Source: Pseudomonas sp. StFLB209 (GTDB taxonomy: Bacteria; Pseudomonadota; Gammaproteobacteria; Pseudomonadales; Pseudomonadaceae). From it: a DNA stretch of 64,000 nt. The position numbers and the translations under genes were made by a program. The number at the start of each line of letters is the position of its first letter. Positions within the stretch are counted from its first letter, which is position 1. The stretch covers positions 5,287,001-5,351,000 of the forward strand of contig NZ_AP014637.1 of assembly GCF_000829415.1 (NCBI RefSeq), read 5' to 3'. Positions 26,268-36,200 of this stretch are shown here, one piece after another. The notes beneath the pieces were generated by a model that saw only the letters and a program-made list of their open reading frames with translations, was not told the origin of the DNA and ran no database searches.

Positions 26268-26725
26268 GAAGCCAGCAACGCCACCAGCCGCGCCTCGATA
26301 CCCGAATCCAACACCTCCAGCAGCGCCACGGTCACCGGCAATTTGAAGCGTCGCGGCCCGGCACTGCCGGGGTTAAGGAACAGCCGCTCGCCGCGCCAGT
26401 CAATCAAGGGTTTGTGCGAGTGGCCGGTGATGACCAGTTTTATCGCCGGATCAAGCGGCGCAGGCACATCAGCGATATCGTGAACCAGCAACACCTGCCA
26501 CGGCCCCAGATCGAACAGTGATTGATCCGGCAGGTTCTGCGCCCAGGCAAAGTCCAGGTCGTTATTGCCGCGCACCACATGCAAGGGTGCGTTACGCGCC
26601 AGGTGTTCCAGCACTTCGGGCTTGCCGATATCCCCGGCGTGGATGATCCGCTCACAGCCCTGCAAGGCCGCCACGGCCTCGGGACGCAGCAGGCCGTGGG
26701 TATCGGAAATGACGCCGATTTTCAT
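26264..26725 (-). CDS. YfcE/MJ0936-type metallophosphoesterase
   Basis: Cytoplasmic phosphodiesterase of about 153 residues. All calcineurin-like motifs are present in order: IGVISDTHG, IIHAGDIGKPE, VVRGNNDLD, VLLVHD and ITGHSHKP, giving a two-metal site. The ATG at 26725 is preceded by GGAGAA; a frame opening further upstream lacks family support. Followed by the coupled membrane-protein gene. Natural substrate not known for this family. Confidence 0.88.
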   Translation of the reverse strand: MKIGVISDTHGLLRPEAVAALQGCERIIHAGDIGKPEVLEHLARNAPLHVVRGNNDLDFAWAQNLPDQSLFDLGPWQVLLVHDIADVPAPLDPAIKLVITGHSHKPLIDWRGERLFLNPGSAGPRRFKLPVTVALLEVLDSGIEARLVALLAS

Positions 26726-26744
26726 GGGTTCTCCATCATCAGGA

Positions 26745-27143
26745 TCAACCGCGCCAGACCTCACGTTTGGCCAGGGCACACTTGAATTGCATATGGATCT
26801 CATCAGGCCATTCAAAGCTTGGCTGGTCAAGTTGGCGCATGGTGGCCTTGATGAAAGCCTGCCCTTCAACACCGGTGCGACACACCCAGTTCAGGCCAAT
26901 CACACGGGTGACCTTGCCTTCGTCGTTCACGCTAATGCGGTAGTCAGCTTCAACATCGCCACCAAACTCGGCCTTGAGGCGCAGGTTGAGCCGCTCGACT
27001 GTTGCACGGTCGGGCAGGCTGTTCGAAAACTGCTGGTAGCCGGTGTACATTCTCCAGGGGTACGACCAGTCGAGCCGGGTCCCAACGGCAAACAGTGCCA
27101 CCAGCACCAAAAGAGTCAGTAACAAGCGCGTCCTGCGAGGCAT
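26745..27143 (-). CDS. Exported or membrane-anchored hypothetical protein
   Basis: 132 residues. MPRRTRLLLTLLVLVALFAVG at the N-terminus is a signal peptide or anchor, and the rest is soluble (TGYQQFSNSLPDRATVERLNLRLKAEFGGDVEADYRI). Two cysteines (VCRTG and FKCAL) could pair in the periplasm. GGAG lies eight bases before the ATG. It is 19 bp upstream of the phosphoesterase gene on the same strand and may head that small operon. No family recognised. Confidence 0.65.
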   Translation of the reverse strand: MPRRTRLLLTLLVLVALFAVGTRLDWSYPWRMYTGYQQFSNSLPDRATVERLNLRLKAEFGGDVEADYRISVNDEGKVTRVIGLNWVCRTGVEGQAFIKATMRQLDQPSFEWPDEIHMQFKCALAKREVWRG

Positions 27144-27282
27144 AACGAAGTCTCCATGACAAAGACCTGGGTGTATCGGCTTGCGGCAATGGGGCTTGAG
27201 CGCTTGCGGATTTCATGAACTGGCTGCAGAAACAGGCTATCTTCACGCCCTCTTCCATTGCTGACAGGCAGCGTCGCTCTCT

Positions 27283-27780
27283 ATGCCATCCATCCTGAAA
27301 AAACCGGCTTTCGCCATTGTTGCAGGCATCCTGTTCGTGCTGTTCGACCAGTGGGTCAAACTTGTCGCCCTCGCCCGCCTGCCCTACGAGCACTTTCGCT
27401 ACGGCTCCGACAGCCTATGGCTGGACGTCGCTCTGAGCCTGAATCCCGGCGCCTTTCTGAGCCTGGGCGCCAGGCTGCCGCCGATGCTCAAACAAGGCAT
27501 TTTCATCGTCGGGGTGGGTGTGGTGGTGGCCTGGGCGCTCTGGTGGGCGTTGTCGCGCTGGCAGGCTGCACCTGCCAAAGCCGCAGCGGTGTACCTGATT
27601 GCTCTGGGCGGTGCTTCAAACCTGTTCGACCGCGCCTGGCGCAACGGCCATGTGGTGGATTACCTGGTGCTGAACGTTGGCAGCCTGCATACCGGCGTGT
27701 TCAATATTGCCGACATGGCCATTATGGCCGGTGCGTTTTATCTGCTATTTGCAGGTTTCGGCAAACCCCGTACAGCCTGA
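27283..27780 (+). CDS. LspA-like lipoprotein signal peptidase (second, divergent copy)
   Basis: Inner-membrane aspartyl peptidase of 165 residues with four hydrophobic segments. LspA motifs are present: DQWVKL near the start, LNPGAFLSLG, GGASNLFDRAWRNGHVVDYL and GVFNIADMAIM, so both catalytic aspartates (in VVDY and IADM) are kept. The usual housekeeping lspA sits beside ileS, which is not here, so this is likely an extra copy. No lipoprotein gene is adjacent to hint at a dedicated client. The stop is one base from the stop of the convergent cyclase gene. Confidence 0.82.
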   Translation: MPSILKKPAFAIVAGILFVLFDQWVKLVALARLPYEHFRYGSDSLWLDVALSLNPGAFLSLGARLPPMLKQGIFIVGVGVVVAWALWWALSRWQAAPAKAAAVYLIALGGASNLFDRAWRNGHVVDYLVLNVGSLHTGVFNIADMAIMAGAFYLLFAGFGKPRTA

Positions 27781-27781
27781 G

Positions 27782-29320
27782 TCAGGAAACCCGGTACACC
27801 CTGGGCCCAGCCTGGCAGACCCGGTTTCTGCCCTGCTGCTTGGCCTGGTACAGCAACTGATCGGCGCTGGCCAGCAACTGGGCAGCGTTACTGGCCTGAA
27901 GACTGTCGCTGCTGACCACACCGGCACTGATCGACACATGGCCGAGCGGGCTGGCAGCGTGTTCCAGGCAGTCGGCAGCAATCGCTGCGCGAACCCGCTC
28001 GGCGACAGCAGCGGCATCGGCCAGTGCGCTGCCGGGCAGCAGGATCACAAACTCTTCACCGCCGTAACGCGCGGCCATATGATCGGGGCGTTCAAGGTTG
28101 TCACGCAGCAGGCGGGCGACCCGTTTCAGGCACTCATCGCCTTGCAGATGGCCGTAGCGATCGTTGTACTGCTTGAACCAGTCGATATCCAGCAGGATGA
28201 CACCCAGCGGCAGCCGGTTGATCCTGGCATGAGCCCACTCGCGCTCCAGCGCCAGGTCGAACGAGCGGCGGTTGGCAATGCTGGTCAGGCCGTCGGTGCG
28301 GGCAATCTGTTCCAGTTCACGGTGCGCAGCACTGAGGCTGTGCTCGGCACGCAACAGCCGCTGAATCTGTTGCCAGATCAGGTAGCCGAGCAAAGCCACT
28401 ACCGTCACCATCAAACCGGTCAGGGCGAAGGAACGCCACACATAGTTCCACCACTGGGCGTACACCGCATCGAGCGACAGGCCCGCAGCCGTTACCAGCG
28501 GCAAGCCGGGAATACGCTGATAGGCATACAGCCGCTCGACCCCGTCAACCACGGAAGTGACCACGGCGCTGCCATGATCAGCCAGCGGCAAGTACCTGCT
28601 GAAGATCTCGCCCTTGGCGATATTGGTACTGATGATCTTTTCCAGCGTCGGGCGACGTGCCAGCAGGTCGCCATTTGCCAGGGCCAGGAAAATCACGCCC
28701 TTGCCATCAACGTCCAGCCGTTCAAAGAAGCTCTGGAAATACGCCACCGGCACAGTGGCCAGAACCACGCCGGCAAAGCTGCCATCGTCATGATTGAGGC
28801 GTCGGCTGATCGGTACGATCAGATCGCCTGTCGTGCGGCTGGCGACAATCGAGCCGATATGGACCGCCGCACTGGGGTTGTCCCGGTGCCAGATGAAGTA
28901 GTCGCGGTCGCTGTTGTTGCGGCTGCTCTGGGTCTGGGTGAACGAGTTGGCGATCCAGTTGCCGTGTTCATCGTAGATGAACAGCCCCTGCACGCCCTCC
29001 ACATCCACCACGTTGCGGGCCATCAGTTGTGAAAGACGCAGCCGCTGCGGCGCACCCCAGCCATCGACCTCGATGCGTTCAGCAATGTTCTTCAGAGTGC
29101 TGTCAGCCTGGCGCACGGTGTCGGTAGCGTGTTGTTCGGCCGCCCGGACGATGTTGAACACCGCACTGCGGGCATTGGCCAGACGCTCATCCGCCGACTG
29201 TTTGACCTGCCAGAGCGTGGCCAATAGCAGCGAGACACAGACCAGGCAGATGAAGACCACGATCCACATCGACAGCGCTTTGGGCGTCAGGCGTCCAGAC
29301 AGGAAGGCAGTTGGGTTCAT
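27782..29320 (-). CDS. Membrane-bound diguanylate cyclase (Cache sensor + GGDEF)
   Basis: 512 residues: a first transmembrane helix (residues 17-38), a large periplasmic dCache-type domain (about 45-290), a second helix (about 295-320) and a GGDEF domain (about 345-505). The catalytic loop is ARYGGEEFVILLP, so c-di-GMP synthesis is expected. The inhibitory I-site position reads RPDH in place of RxxD, which should weaken product inhibition. No HAMP or EAL domain. It would couple an extracellular small-molecule signal to biofilm/motility control. Confidence 0.9.
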   Translation of the reverse strand: MNPTAFLSGRLTPKALSMWIVVFICLVCVSLLLATLWQVKQSADERLANARSAVFNIVRAAEQHATDTVRQADSTLKNIAERIEVDGWGAPQRLRLSQLMARNVVDVEGVQGLFIYDEHGNWIANSFTQTQSSRNNSDRDYFIWHRDNPSAAVHIGSIVASRTTGDLIVPISRRLNHDDGSFAGVVLATVPVAYFQSFFERLDVDGKGVIFLALANGDLLARRPTLEKIISTNIAKGEIFSRYLPLADHGSAVVTSVVDGVERLYAYQRIPGLPLVTAAGLSLDAVYAQWWNYVWRSFALTGLMVTVVALLGYLIWQQIQRLLRAEHSLSAAHRELEQIARTDGLTSIANRRSFDLALEREWAHARINRLPLGVILLDIDWFKQYNDRYGHLQGDECLKRVARLLRDNLERPDHMAARYGGEEFVILLPGSALADAAAVAERVRAAIAADCLEHAASPLGHVSISAGVVSSDSLQASNAAQLLASADQLLYQAKQQGRNRVCQAGPRVYRVS

Positions 29321-29490
29321 AAATCGTCGTCAAAGTTCTGGCAGTTACGCTACGCACTGCAGGTTTCATACCCTGCGGCATCTGAACGAAAAAAAATCTG
29401 CGCACGCATACGGGCCTGTTGGCGGCTAATGTGCTGACGACTTCAAGAGCGATTATTTAGAGATTCGGCCCGGCTGAGCCTGAGAGAAAA

Positions 29491-29565
29491 TGGCAGGGGC
29501 GGCTGGATTCGAACCAACGCATGGCAGGATCAAAACCTGCTGCCTTACCGCTTGGCGACGCCCCT
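29491..29565 (-). tRNA. tRNA-Gln (anticodon TTG)
   Basis: A complete cloverleaf can be drawn on the minus strand: acceptor AGGGGCG pairs with CGCCCCT, the D-arm region is CGCCAAGCGGTAAGGC, the anticodon loop is TTTTGAT with anticodon TTG, the T arm contains GGTTCGAATCC, and the CCA end is encoded. 75 bases. It stands alone, with no phage gene or integrase beside it. Confidence 0.95.
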
Positions 29566-29775
29566 GTAGCGACGAGTGCGAAACACTCTGCTGAAGATTC
29601 CTGCAAGCCTGTTTGGCGGGCTGTGCTGGAATGAGCGGCAATTTACCAACATTATTTACGTCTGTGAAGCCCTTTGTTTAAAAAAATTACTTTTAAAACA
29701 GCTGGTTACTGTTTAACCAGCTGTATGCACAGGCTTTCACAGGAATTTGGCCGCTGCAACCAGGCCAATCGCCCT

Positions 29776-31335
29776 TCAACTGACAGCGGGCGCCAGGGTC
29801 TTCTCGAACACCGCGACCCCGTCCAGATCCCTCAGGGTTACGGTCAGCGCGGCGCTTTGCCCGTCAATATTGACCTCCCCGAAAAACTGAAAGCCGGCAA
29901 ACGGCGAGGTGTTCTGCGCTGGTGGGGCCTTGTGGAATACCAGTTCCGGGCCAAAGGTCTTGTCCAGCGGGTTGGGGCCGAAGCTGCCAGCGTTCAGGGG
30001 ACCGGCGACAAACTCCCAGAACGGGTCGAAATCCTGGAACACCGCGCGCTCAGGCTGGTAATGGTGAGCCGCGCAGTAATGCACGTCGGCGGTCAGCCAT
30101 ACGCAATCGCGAACCTGCTGGGCCTTGAGAAAGCCAAGCAGCTCGGCGATTTCCAGCTCCCGTCCGGCCGGCGCACCGTCCTGCCCGTTGGCAATGGCTT
30201 CCCAGCGCGGTACGCCGGGGCTGACTTCGCCGTCCGGCACACCCAGCCCAATGGGCATGTCGGCCGCAATGATCTTCCACTGCGCTTTAGAGGCTTTGAG
30301 TTCGCGCTTGAGCCAGTCCAGTTGCTCGCGCCCTAAAAAAGCCGTGCCTGAGCCAGGCTTTTCACTCAGATTGGCGTCGTTGGCATCACGGTAACTGCGC
30401 ATGTCCAGCACGAACACATCAAGCATCGGGCTATAGCCAATCTTGCGATACACCCGCCCGCCGTTGTCAGCCTGCTGCAGGCGCATCGGCGCGTATTCGA
30501 GAAACGCCTGACGACCGCGCGCCGCCAGCAGCTTGATGTCCTTGACCTTGTAGCGGTCATCGAGCTGCTTGCCCGGTGACCAGTTGTTGGTCACCTCATG
30601 ATCGTCCCACTGCCAGATCTGCGGCACCTGGGCATTGAAGCGGCGCAGGTTTTCATCGATCAGGTTGTAACGATAATTGCCGCGGTACTCGTCGAGGGTC
30701 TCGGCCACCTTGCTTTTCGCCTCGGTGGTGATGTTGCGCCAGATCCGCCCGCCTTCGGTACTCAGTTGCGCCGGCACCGGACCGTCGGCGTAAATGGTGT
30801 CGCCGCTGTGAATAAAGAAATCCGGCAGACGCAGGCGCATCGCTTCATAGATACGCATGCCGCCGATGTCCGGGTTGATACCAAACCCCTGCCCCACCGT
30901 GTCGCCACTCCAGACAAAACGCAGGTTGCGCCGTTGCTGCGGGGTACTGCGCAAGTGGCCAAACTCCGGCTCGCTCAGCACACCGGACTGCGCATCCTCG
31001 AACTGCACGCGATAGAAGATCGCCTGATCGGCCGGCAATTCGCTCAGGTCGACCCTGGCGGTGAAGTCACTGCGCGCATCGGCCAGCGCCGAGACCAACC
31101 GGCGCGGGTTGCTGAACATGCTGCGGGTGTCCCATTCCACAATCAGCCGCGCAGGCCGGTCACAGCGACTCCAGACCACGGCACGGTCGCCGGAAATGTC
31201 GCCGGACTGCACGCCATCGGTGATCTTCGGTCGGTCCCGATTCGAAGCGATCACTGCCGGTGCCAGGCCCGGCAAGAGCAGACCGGCACCGGCCACTTGA
31301 ATGATGCGACGGCGTGTGGGGTCGAACAGGGTCAT
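29776..31335 (-). CDS. phoD: PhoD-family alkaline phosphatase/phosphodiesterase
   Basis: 519 residues with a twin-arginine export signal (TRRRIIQVAGAGLLLPGLAPA), an N-terminal Ig-like part (GVQSGDISGDRAVVWSRCDRPARLIVEW) and a metallophosphoesterase domain: FVWSGDTVGQGF, FFIHSGDTIYADG, QWDDHEVTNNW, LDMRSYRDAN and WLTADVHYCAAH. PhoD enzymes act in the periplasm on phosphodiesters and use Ca and Fe. AGAGG precedes the ATG by about eight bases. The Pho-box question cannot be settled by eye: no clear 18-bp box is visible in the gap upstream. Confidence 0.9.
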   Translation of the reverse strand: MTLFDPTRRRIIQVAGAGLLLPGLAPAVIASNRDRPKITDGVQSGDISGDRAVVWSRCDRPARLIVEWDTRSMFSNPRRLVSALADARSDFTARVDLSELPADQAIFYRVQFEDAQSGVLSEPEFGHLRSTPQQRRNLRFVWSGDTVGQGFGINPDIGGMRIYEAMRLRLPDFFIHSGDTIYADGPVPAQLSTEGGRIWRNITTEAKSKVAETLDEYRGNYRYNLIDENLRRFNAQVPQIWQWDDHEVTNNWSPGKQLDDRYKVKDIKLLAARGRQAFLEYAPMRLQQADNGGRVYRKIGYSPMLDVFVLDMRSYRDANDANLSEKPGSGTAFLGREQLDWLKRELKASKAQWKIIAADMPIGLGVPDGEVSPGVPRWEAIANGQDGAPAGRELEIAELLGFLKAQQVRDCVWLTADVHYCAAHHYQPERAVFQDFDPFWEFVAGPLNAGSFGPNPLDKTFGPELVFHKAPPAQNTSPFAGFQFFGEVNIDGQSAALTVTLRDLDGVAVFEKTLAPAVS

Positions 31336-31424
31336 GGAGAAGCCTCTTGCAGATGTGAGGCTTCACGCTAACAGCCAGGCTTGGCAGGGATGTGACAGTG
31401 TTTCGTTGCGCTCTGGCCTACAGG

Positions 31425-31574
31425 CAATACTGCTCAGATAAGCGCCGCAGCCCTTGTGGGAGCTAGCTTGCTAGCGAAGACGGCGGCGTGTTCGCAGCAG
31501 ATGCGGTGACTTTACCGGCCTCTTCACGTGCGACCGGAACGCCGGCCGGCTGCTCCCACAGAGACTTGCAGTGC
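31425..31574. repeat. Second degenerate copy of the MITE-like repeat family
   Basis: Starts CAATACTGCTCAGATAAGC and runs through TGTGGGAGCTAGCTTGCTAGCGAAGACGGCGG and TTCGCAGCAGATGC, all shared with the element at 22386-22557, to CTCCCACAGAGACTTGCAGTGC. The right terminal repeat is missing. It fills most of the 274-bp gap between the phoD and oxidoreductase genes; no gene is seen there. Confidence 0.55.
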
Positions 31575-31609
31575 CTAAACGCCCTCCCACAAGACCGCGC
31601 TCCCGACAA

Positions 31610-32716
31610 TTATTCCGTCGGCATCTCGGTGTCGATCATCTCCGGCACCTTGGCCAGCGGGAACTGCCGCGCCTGGCCGGGTTGTGGTCCGCGCCTGGCC
31701 GGCAACGGCTCCAGCACCTGTGGGTGCCCGGTCTGCAAGGCGCGCTCGATGGCCGCGACCACCCGAACATCGCGCCAGCCTTCCTGGCCATCGGCCTCCG
31801 GTACTTCGTTGTTAAGTATGCAGTCAGAAAAATACGCAGTTTCACCGGCAAACTGATCCACCACCGGATGGGTGACCCTGCGGCTCTCGTCCTGCAAATG
31901 GGCACGGTAAGCAATGCCGACCCCTTCGCCGTAACCGAAACAAGGTGAAGCCTCGACCTCGCCTTCGCTACCGATCAGCTGGAAGCGCTCGCTGTCCGGC
32001 AGGCTGTAGCTGACCGTGAACTGCGCCAGGCGCTCATCCGGAAAGCGCAATGAAACGGTCACCGTGTCCCAGGTGCCGATATCACGGCCCGGCGTCTTGA
32101 CGCCCACTGCACTGACCTCAATCGGCTCGGCCGCGAACAACTGGCGCACCATGTTCAGCGGGTACGGCCCCATATCCGGCACGGGACCTGCGCTAAAGCC
32201 ATGTTGGGTACGGTGATTACTGAGTTTGACGGTCTGGGTGAAGGTCGAGGTAAACAGCCGAGGCACACCGAACTCCCCTGCCCGCACCCGCTCGATGATC
32301 TCCAGCGTGCCCGGCTCGCTGTGCAGCCGGTATGCGATCATCAGCTTGCTGCCAGTACGGTTGGCCGCTTCGATCATCGTGTGGCAGTCAGTCTCATTGG
32401 TGGCCATGGGCTTTTCCAGCAGCACATGGATGCCCGCCTCCAGAGCCGGCAGCACGAACTCCAGATGGCGAAAGTTGGGGGTGGCCACGTAGACCGCATC
32501 AATCTCGCCGGACTTGAGCAGCTTGCCATAGTCCTCATAACGGTAGGCCTTGATGCCATACAGCGTCGCCAGCCGATCAGCCTTGTCCGGGTCACCGGTC
32601 ACCAGCGCCGTCAGCGTCGAATTACCGGTCTGGCCGACACCGGGCATGAATGCCCCTTGAGAAATCGACCCGCCGCCTACCACACCGTAGCGAATCTTGC
32701 CGTCTTCACTTGGCAT
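31610..32716 (-). CDS. Gfo/Idh/MocA-family NAD(P)-dependent oxidoreductase
   Basis: 368 residues. The N-terminal Rossmann fold (IRYGVVGGGSISQGAFMPGV, then AVYVATPNFRHLEFVLPALEAGIHVLLEKPMA) contains the family's EKP catalytic-lysine motif, and the C-terminal alpha/beta domain begins near residue 135 (KLMIAYRLHSEPG). AGGAG precedes the ATG. Enzymes of this family oxidise or reduce sugars and related compounds; the substrate here is unknown and no sugar genes are adjacent. Confidence 0.88.
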   Translation of the reverse strand: MPSEDGKIRYGVVGGGSISQGAFMPGVGQTGNSTLTALVTGDPDKADRLATLYGIKAYRYEDYGKLLKSGEIDAVYVATPNFRHLEFVLPALEAGIHVLLEKPMATNETDCHTMIEAANRTGSKLMIAYRLHSEPGTLEIIERVRAGEFGVPRLFTSTFTQTVKLSNHRTQHGFSAGPVPDMGPYPLNMVRQLFAAEPIEVSAVGVKTPGRDIGTWDTVTVSLRFPDERLAQFTVSYSLPDSERFQLIGSEGEVEASPCFGYGEGVGIAYRAHLQDESRRVTHPVVDQFAGETAYFSDCILNNEVPEADGQEGWRDVRVVAAIERALQTGHPQVLEPLPARRGPQPGQARQFPLAKVPEMIDTEMPTE

Positions 32717-32884
32717 CCTGACTCTCCTGGATCGCGGGCATCCGGTTGGCTGCCCTGTCTTGAATGGGGCCAGTGATGGGCGGGGAAGTTCAGAGAATCT
32801 TGTCGGCGGCTGGATATGCGGCGATCACAGCATTTCAACCAGAAGCCTGCGAACAGCCAGGTTCACAGGCTTCTGCTCAAGTCA

Positions 32885-33133
32885 TCAGGCGTCGAGGCGC
32901 TTGGCCTGCTCCACCCCGGCACTGCTCAGTTTGATAGGAAAGGTGATCTGCGGCTCGTCCTGTTCGGACGTGACCGGCTGACCATGGATCAGGTTACGTG
33001 CCTGCAAATCCTTGAGGGTTTGGGCGACGACCTTCTCACCCCGGTAGTTGTCCAGAATTTCCTTGCCCAGCCCGGCCGGGTGGGCGTGCAGTAGACGGGT
33101 AAGAACTTCGCGCTCCAGTTCGTTATTGCTCAT
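32885..33133 (-). CDS. Hypothetical winged-helix-like small protein
   Basis: 82 residues (MSNNELEREVLTRLLHA at the start, then GLGKEILDNYRGEKVVAQTLKDLQARNLIHG). The pattern of a short helical repeat followed by a beta hairpin resembles a winged helix, but I cannot name a family. AGAGAGG precedes the ATG by about seven bases. A 10-bp stem (CAGAAGCCTG/CAGGCTTCTG, 32840-32875) follows the stop codon and may end its transcript. Confidence 0.65.
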   Translation of the reverse strand: MSNNELEREVLTRLLHAHPAGLGKEILDNYRGEKVVAQTLKDLQARNLIHGQPVTSEQDEPQITFPIKLSSAGVEQAKRLDA

Positions 33134-33251
33134 GGTGACCTCTCTGGTTGCAATCGACGTTTGTACACCTTCGATGATCGGGTGCCACATCAGGTCTGAC
33201 CCGAGCGGCCAACAGAGATTCAGACAGATTGCCGCAGGTTTGCCGTACACA

Positions 33252-33277
33252 GAAAAACGCCCGCACATGCGGGCGCT
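33252..33277 (-). terminator. Intrinsic terminator after the ydiJ gene
   Basis: Read on the minus strand: GCGCCCGCATGTGCGGGCG followed by TTTTTC, a GC-rich stem with a four-base loop and a U run, 20 bp past the stop codon. Confidence 0.85.
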
Positions 33278-33296
33278 TTCAAAGGCTCGGTTTGCG

Positions 33297-36200
33297 TTAT
33301 TGGGTATTGCTGCCACGCAAGTGCGCCAGCAGTACCTGCAGCGGATGCAGTACCACCTTGCCATCCTGGCGCTTGACCTGGCTGCGGCACGAGTAGCCGT
33401 CGGCGACCAGCCCGCCATCTTCGCCGTGTTTGGCGACCAGTGGCTGCCAGGACTGTTGGTAGATGATCGCGGAGGTCTGCACGTTACGGGTTTCGTGGCC
33501 GTAGGTGCCCGACATGCCACAGCAGCCGCTGGGCAACACGTCGAGCTTCAGGCCCAGGCGGCTATAGGCTTTCTGCCACAGGCCGACGCTGCCCGGTTCG
33601 TTGGTTTTCTCGGTGCAGTGCGGCAGGAAGCGGAACACCTGGCCTGACGCTTCACGCTCCGGCAGTTGGGCATCGACCAGCCACTCCTGAGGCAGCAATA
33701 CCGTCGGTGCCTGTTCGCCGAGGGTTTTGCTGTATTCCTGGCGATAGACCAGGGTCATCGCCGGGTCCAGACCGACCAGCGGGATGCCGTAGGCCTGCAG
33801 AGTCCGCAGCGACTGGCTGTTGTAGGCAGCGGCTTTTTCAAAGGCAGCCATGAAACCCTGCACCTGCAGCGGCTTGCCGTTCGGCGCGAACGGCGCCAGG
33901 TACACCTGATAACCCAGGCGGCTGATCAGTTCCAGCCAGTCGGCAGCCAGATGGGTTTCGAAGTACCGGGTGAAAGCGTCCTGCACCACAATCACGGTGC
34001 GCTGGCGCTGTGCGTCGCTCAGCCGCGCCAGGCGTTCCGGGGTGGCGATGGCCACATTCCAGCGCGCGCAGGCGGCGCGAAAATCCATCAGGCTCAGCAG
34101 CGGGCTGTCGACCATACCGGCCACGTGTTCCAGCAGGTAACGCACCGGTTTGGCGGCCATGATGGCGTTGTACAGCTTGGGGAAGCGCGCCATGTACGGA
34201 ATGGTGAATTCCAGCGAACCGATCAGGTAGTCCTTGAGCGGGCGCAGATAACGGGTGTGGTACAGCTCCAGAAACCGCGAGCGGAAGTCCGGCACGTTGA
34301 CCTTGATCGGGCACTGGCCCGCGCAGGATTTGCACGCCAGGCAACCGGCCATGGCCTCGTACACCTCGTGAGAGAAGTCCTGCTCGCCACGGCGTCGGCC
34401 CAGGCTGTTGCGCACCTTGCTGACCAGCCCGGTGAAGAAACTGGCCGACCGCGCCCGCACGCTGGCAGCCAGCACGTCGATGTTTTGTTCGCCTTGCAGG
34501 CGCAGCCATTCGCGGATCAGCGAGGCACGGCCCTTGGGCGAGTGGATGCGGTTGCGGGTGGCCTTCCACGACGGGCACATGGCGTCGTTGGGGTCGTAGT
34601 TGTAGCAGGCACCGTTGCCGTTGCAGTGCACGGCGCTCTCGTAGTGCTGCCAGACCCGCTCGTCAATGGTGCGGTCCAGGTCGCCACGCAGTTGCACTTC
34701 GTCAACCAGGGTCAGTTTTGCCTCCGGGCGCGTGGCCGGGGTCGCGATCTTGCCGGGGTTGAGCTGGTTATGCGGGTCGAAGGCCGCCTTGAGCGCCTGC
34801 AACGACGGGTAAAGCTCGCCGAAGTAACCCGGCACATACTGCGAGCGCAGACCCTTGCCGTGCTCGCCCCACAACAGGCCGCCGTGTTTCTGGGTCAGTG
34901 CGGCAACCTGATCGGAAATCGGCCGGATCAGGGCCGCCTGGGCCTGGTCTTTCATGTCGAGGATCGGCCGCACGTGCAGCACCCCGGCATCAACATGGCC
35001 AAACATGCCGTATTGCAGGCCGAAGCTGTCGAGCAGGTCGCGAAATTCCTGAATGAAATCGGCGAGTTTTTCCGGCGGCACGGCGGTGTCTTCCACGAAC
35101 GGCTGCGGGCGTGCTTCGCCCTTGACGTTCCCCAGCAGGCCCACCGCACGTTTACGCATGGCATACACGCGGTTCACCGCCGCGCTGCCCACCGCCAGGG
35201 TGTGGCCGAGGCGTACCACCGAGGTATCCGTTTGCAGGTGTTCGATGAACTCATGTACGCGGCGCTCGACGTCGTCCAGCTCATCACCGCTGAATTCGAT
35301 CAGGTTGATGCCCAGTGTCGGGGTGTCGGGGTCAGCCGGGAAGTATTCAGCCACGCCGTGCCAGACGATGTCTTGCATGGCCAGCATCAACACCTTGGAG
35401 TCCACGGTTTCGATCGACAGCGGCTTGTGCGCCATCAGCGCCTTGGCATCGCGCAGCGCTTCCATGAAGCCGGCATAACGCACGTTGACCAGAATCGAAT
35501 GCTTGGGAATCGGCAACACGTTCAGGCGCGCCTCAACGATGAAGCCCAGCGAACCTTCCGAACCACACAGCACGCTATTGAGGTTGAAGCGGCCATCCTG
35601 CTCACGCAGGTGCGCCAGATCGTAGCCGGTCAAGCAACGGTTGAGCGGCGGAAAAATGTCCTTGATCAGTTGCGCCTTTTCATCGGCGATACCCTGGGCG
35701 CAGCGGTACACCTCGGCGGCACGGCCGCTGCCGGCTTTGGCGGTGTTGAGGGTGTCTTCGTCAATCACATGGCTGTACACCGAGCCGCCGCCGAGCAGGA
35801 CGGTGTCCAGGTCCAGCACGTGGTCACGGGTCTTGCCATAGGTGCAACTGCCCTGGCCGCTGGCGTCGGTGTTGATCATGCCGCCGATGGTGGCGCGGTT
35901 GGAAGTCGACAGTTCAGGGGCAAAGAACAGCCCGTGGGGCTTGAGCGCCGCGTTGAGCTGGTCTTTGACCACCCCGGTCTGGACCCGTACCCAGCGCTCT
36001 TCGACGTTGATTTCCAGAATCCGGTTCATGTGCCGCGACAGGTCGACCACCAGCCCGTCGGTCAGTGACTGGCCGTTGGTGCCGGTGCCGCCGCCGCGTG
36101 GGGTGAGGACGATCTGCTGGAATTCCGGGCTGCCGGCCAGGCGGGCAACGATCTCGACGTCATCGCGATCACGGGGAAATACCGCTGCCTGGGGCAGGCG

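Noticed and set aside
29491..29565. tRNA gene as an integration site
   Set aside because: No integrase and no duplicated tRNA 3' end nearby; neighbours on both sides are ordinary chromosomal genes.
33134..33520. N-terminal extension of the 82-residue hypothetical protein
   Set aside because: The extension reads antisense-like sequence across the terminator and the end of ydiJ; MSNNELE at 33133 has a good ribosome binding site.
33666..36068. 800-codon open frame on the plus strand
   Set aside because: It lies entirely antisense to ydiJ, whose translation matches a known family throughout. Long antisense frames are expected with this GC-rich codon use.
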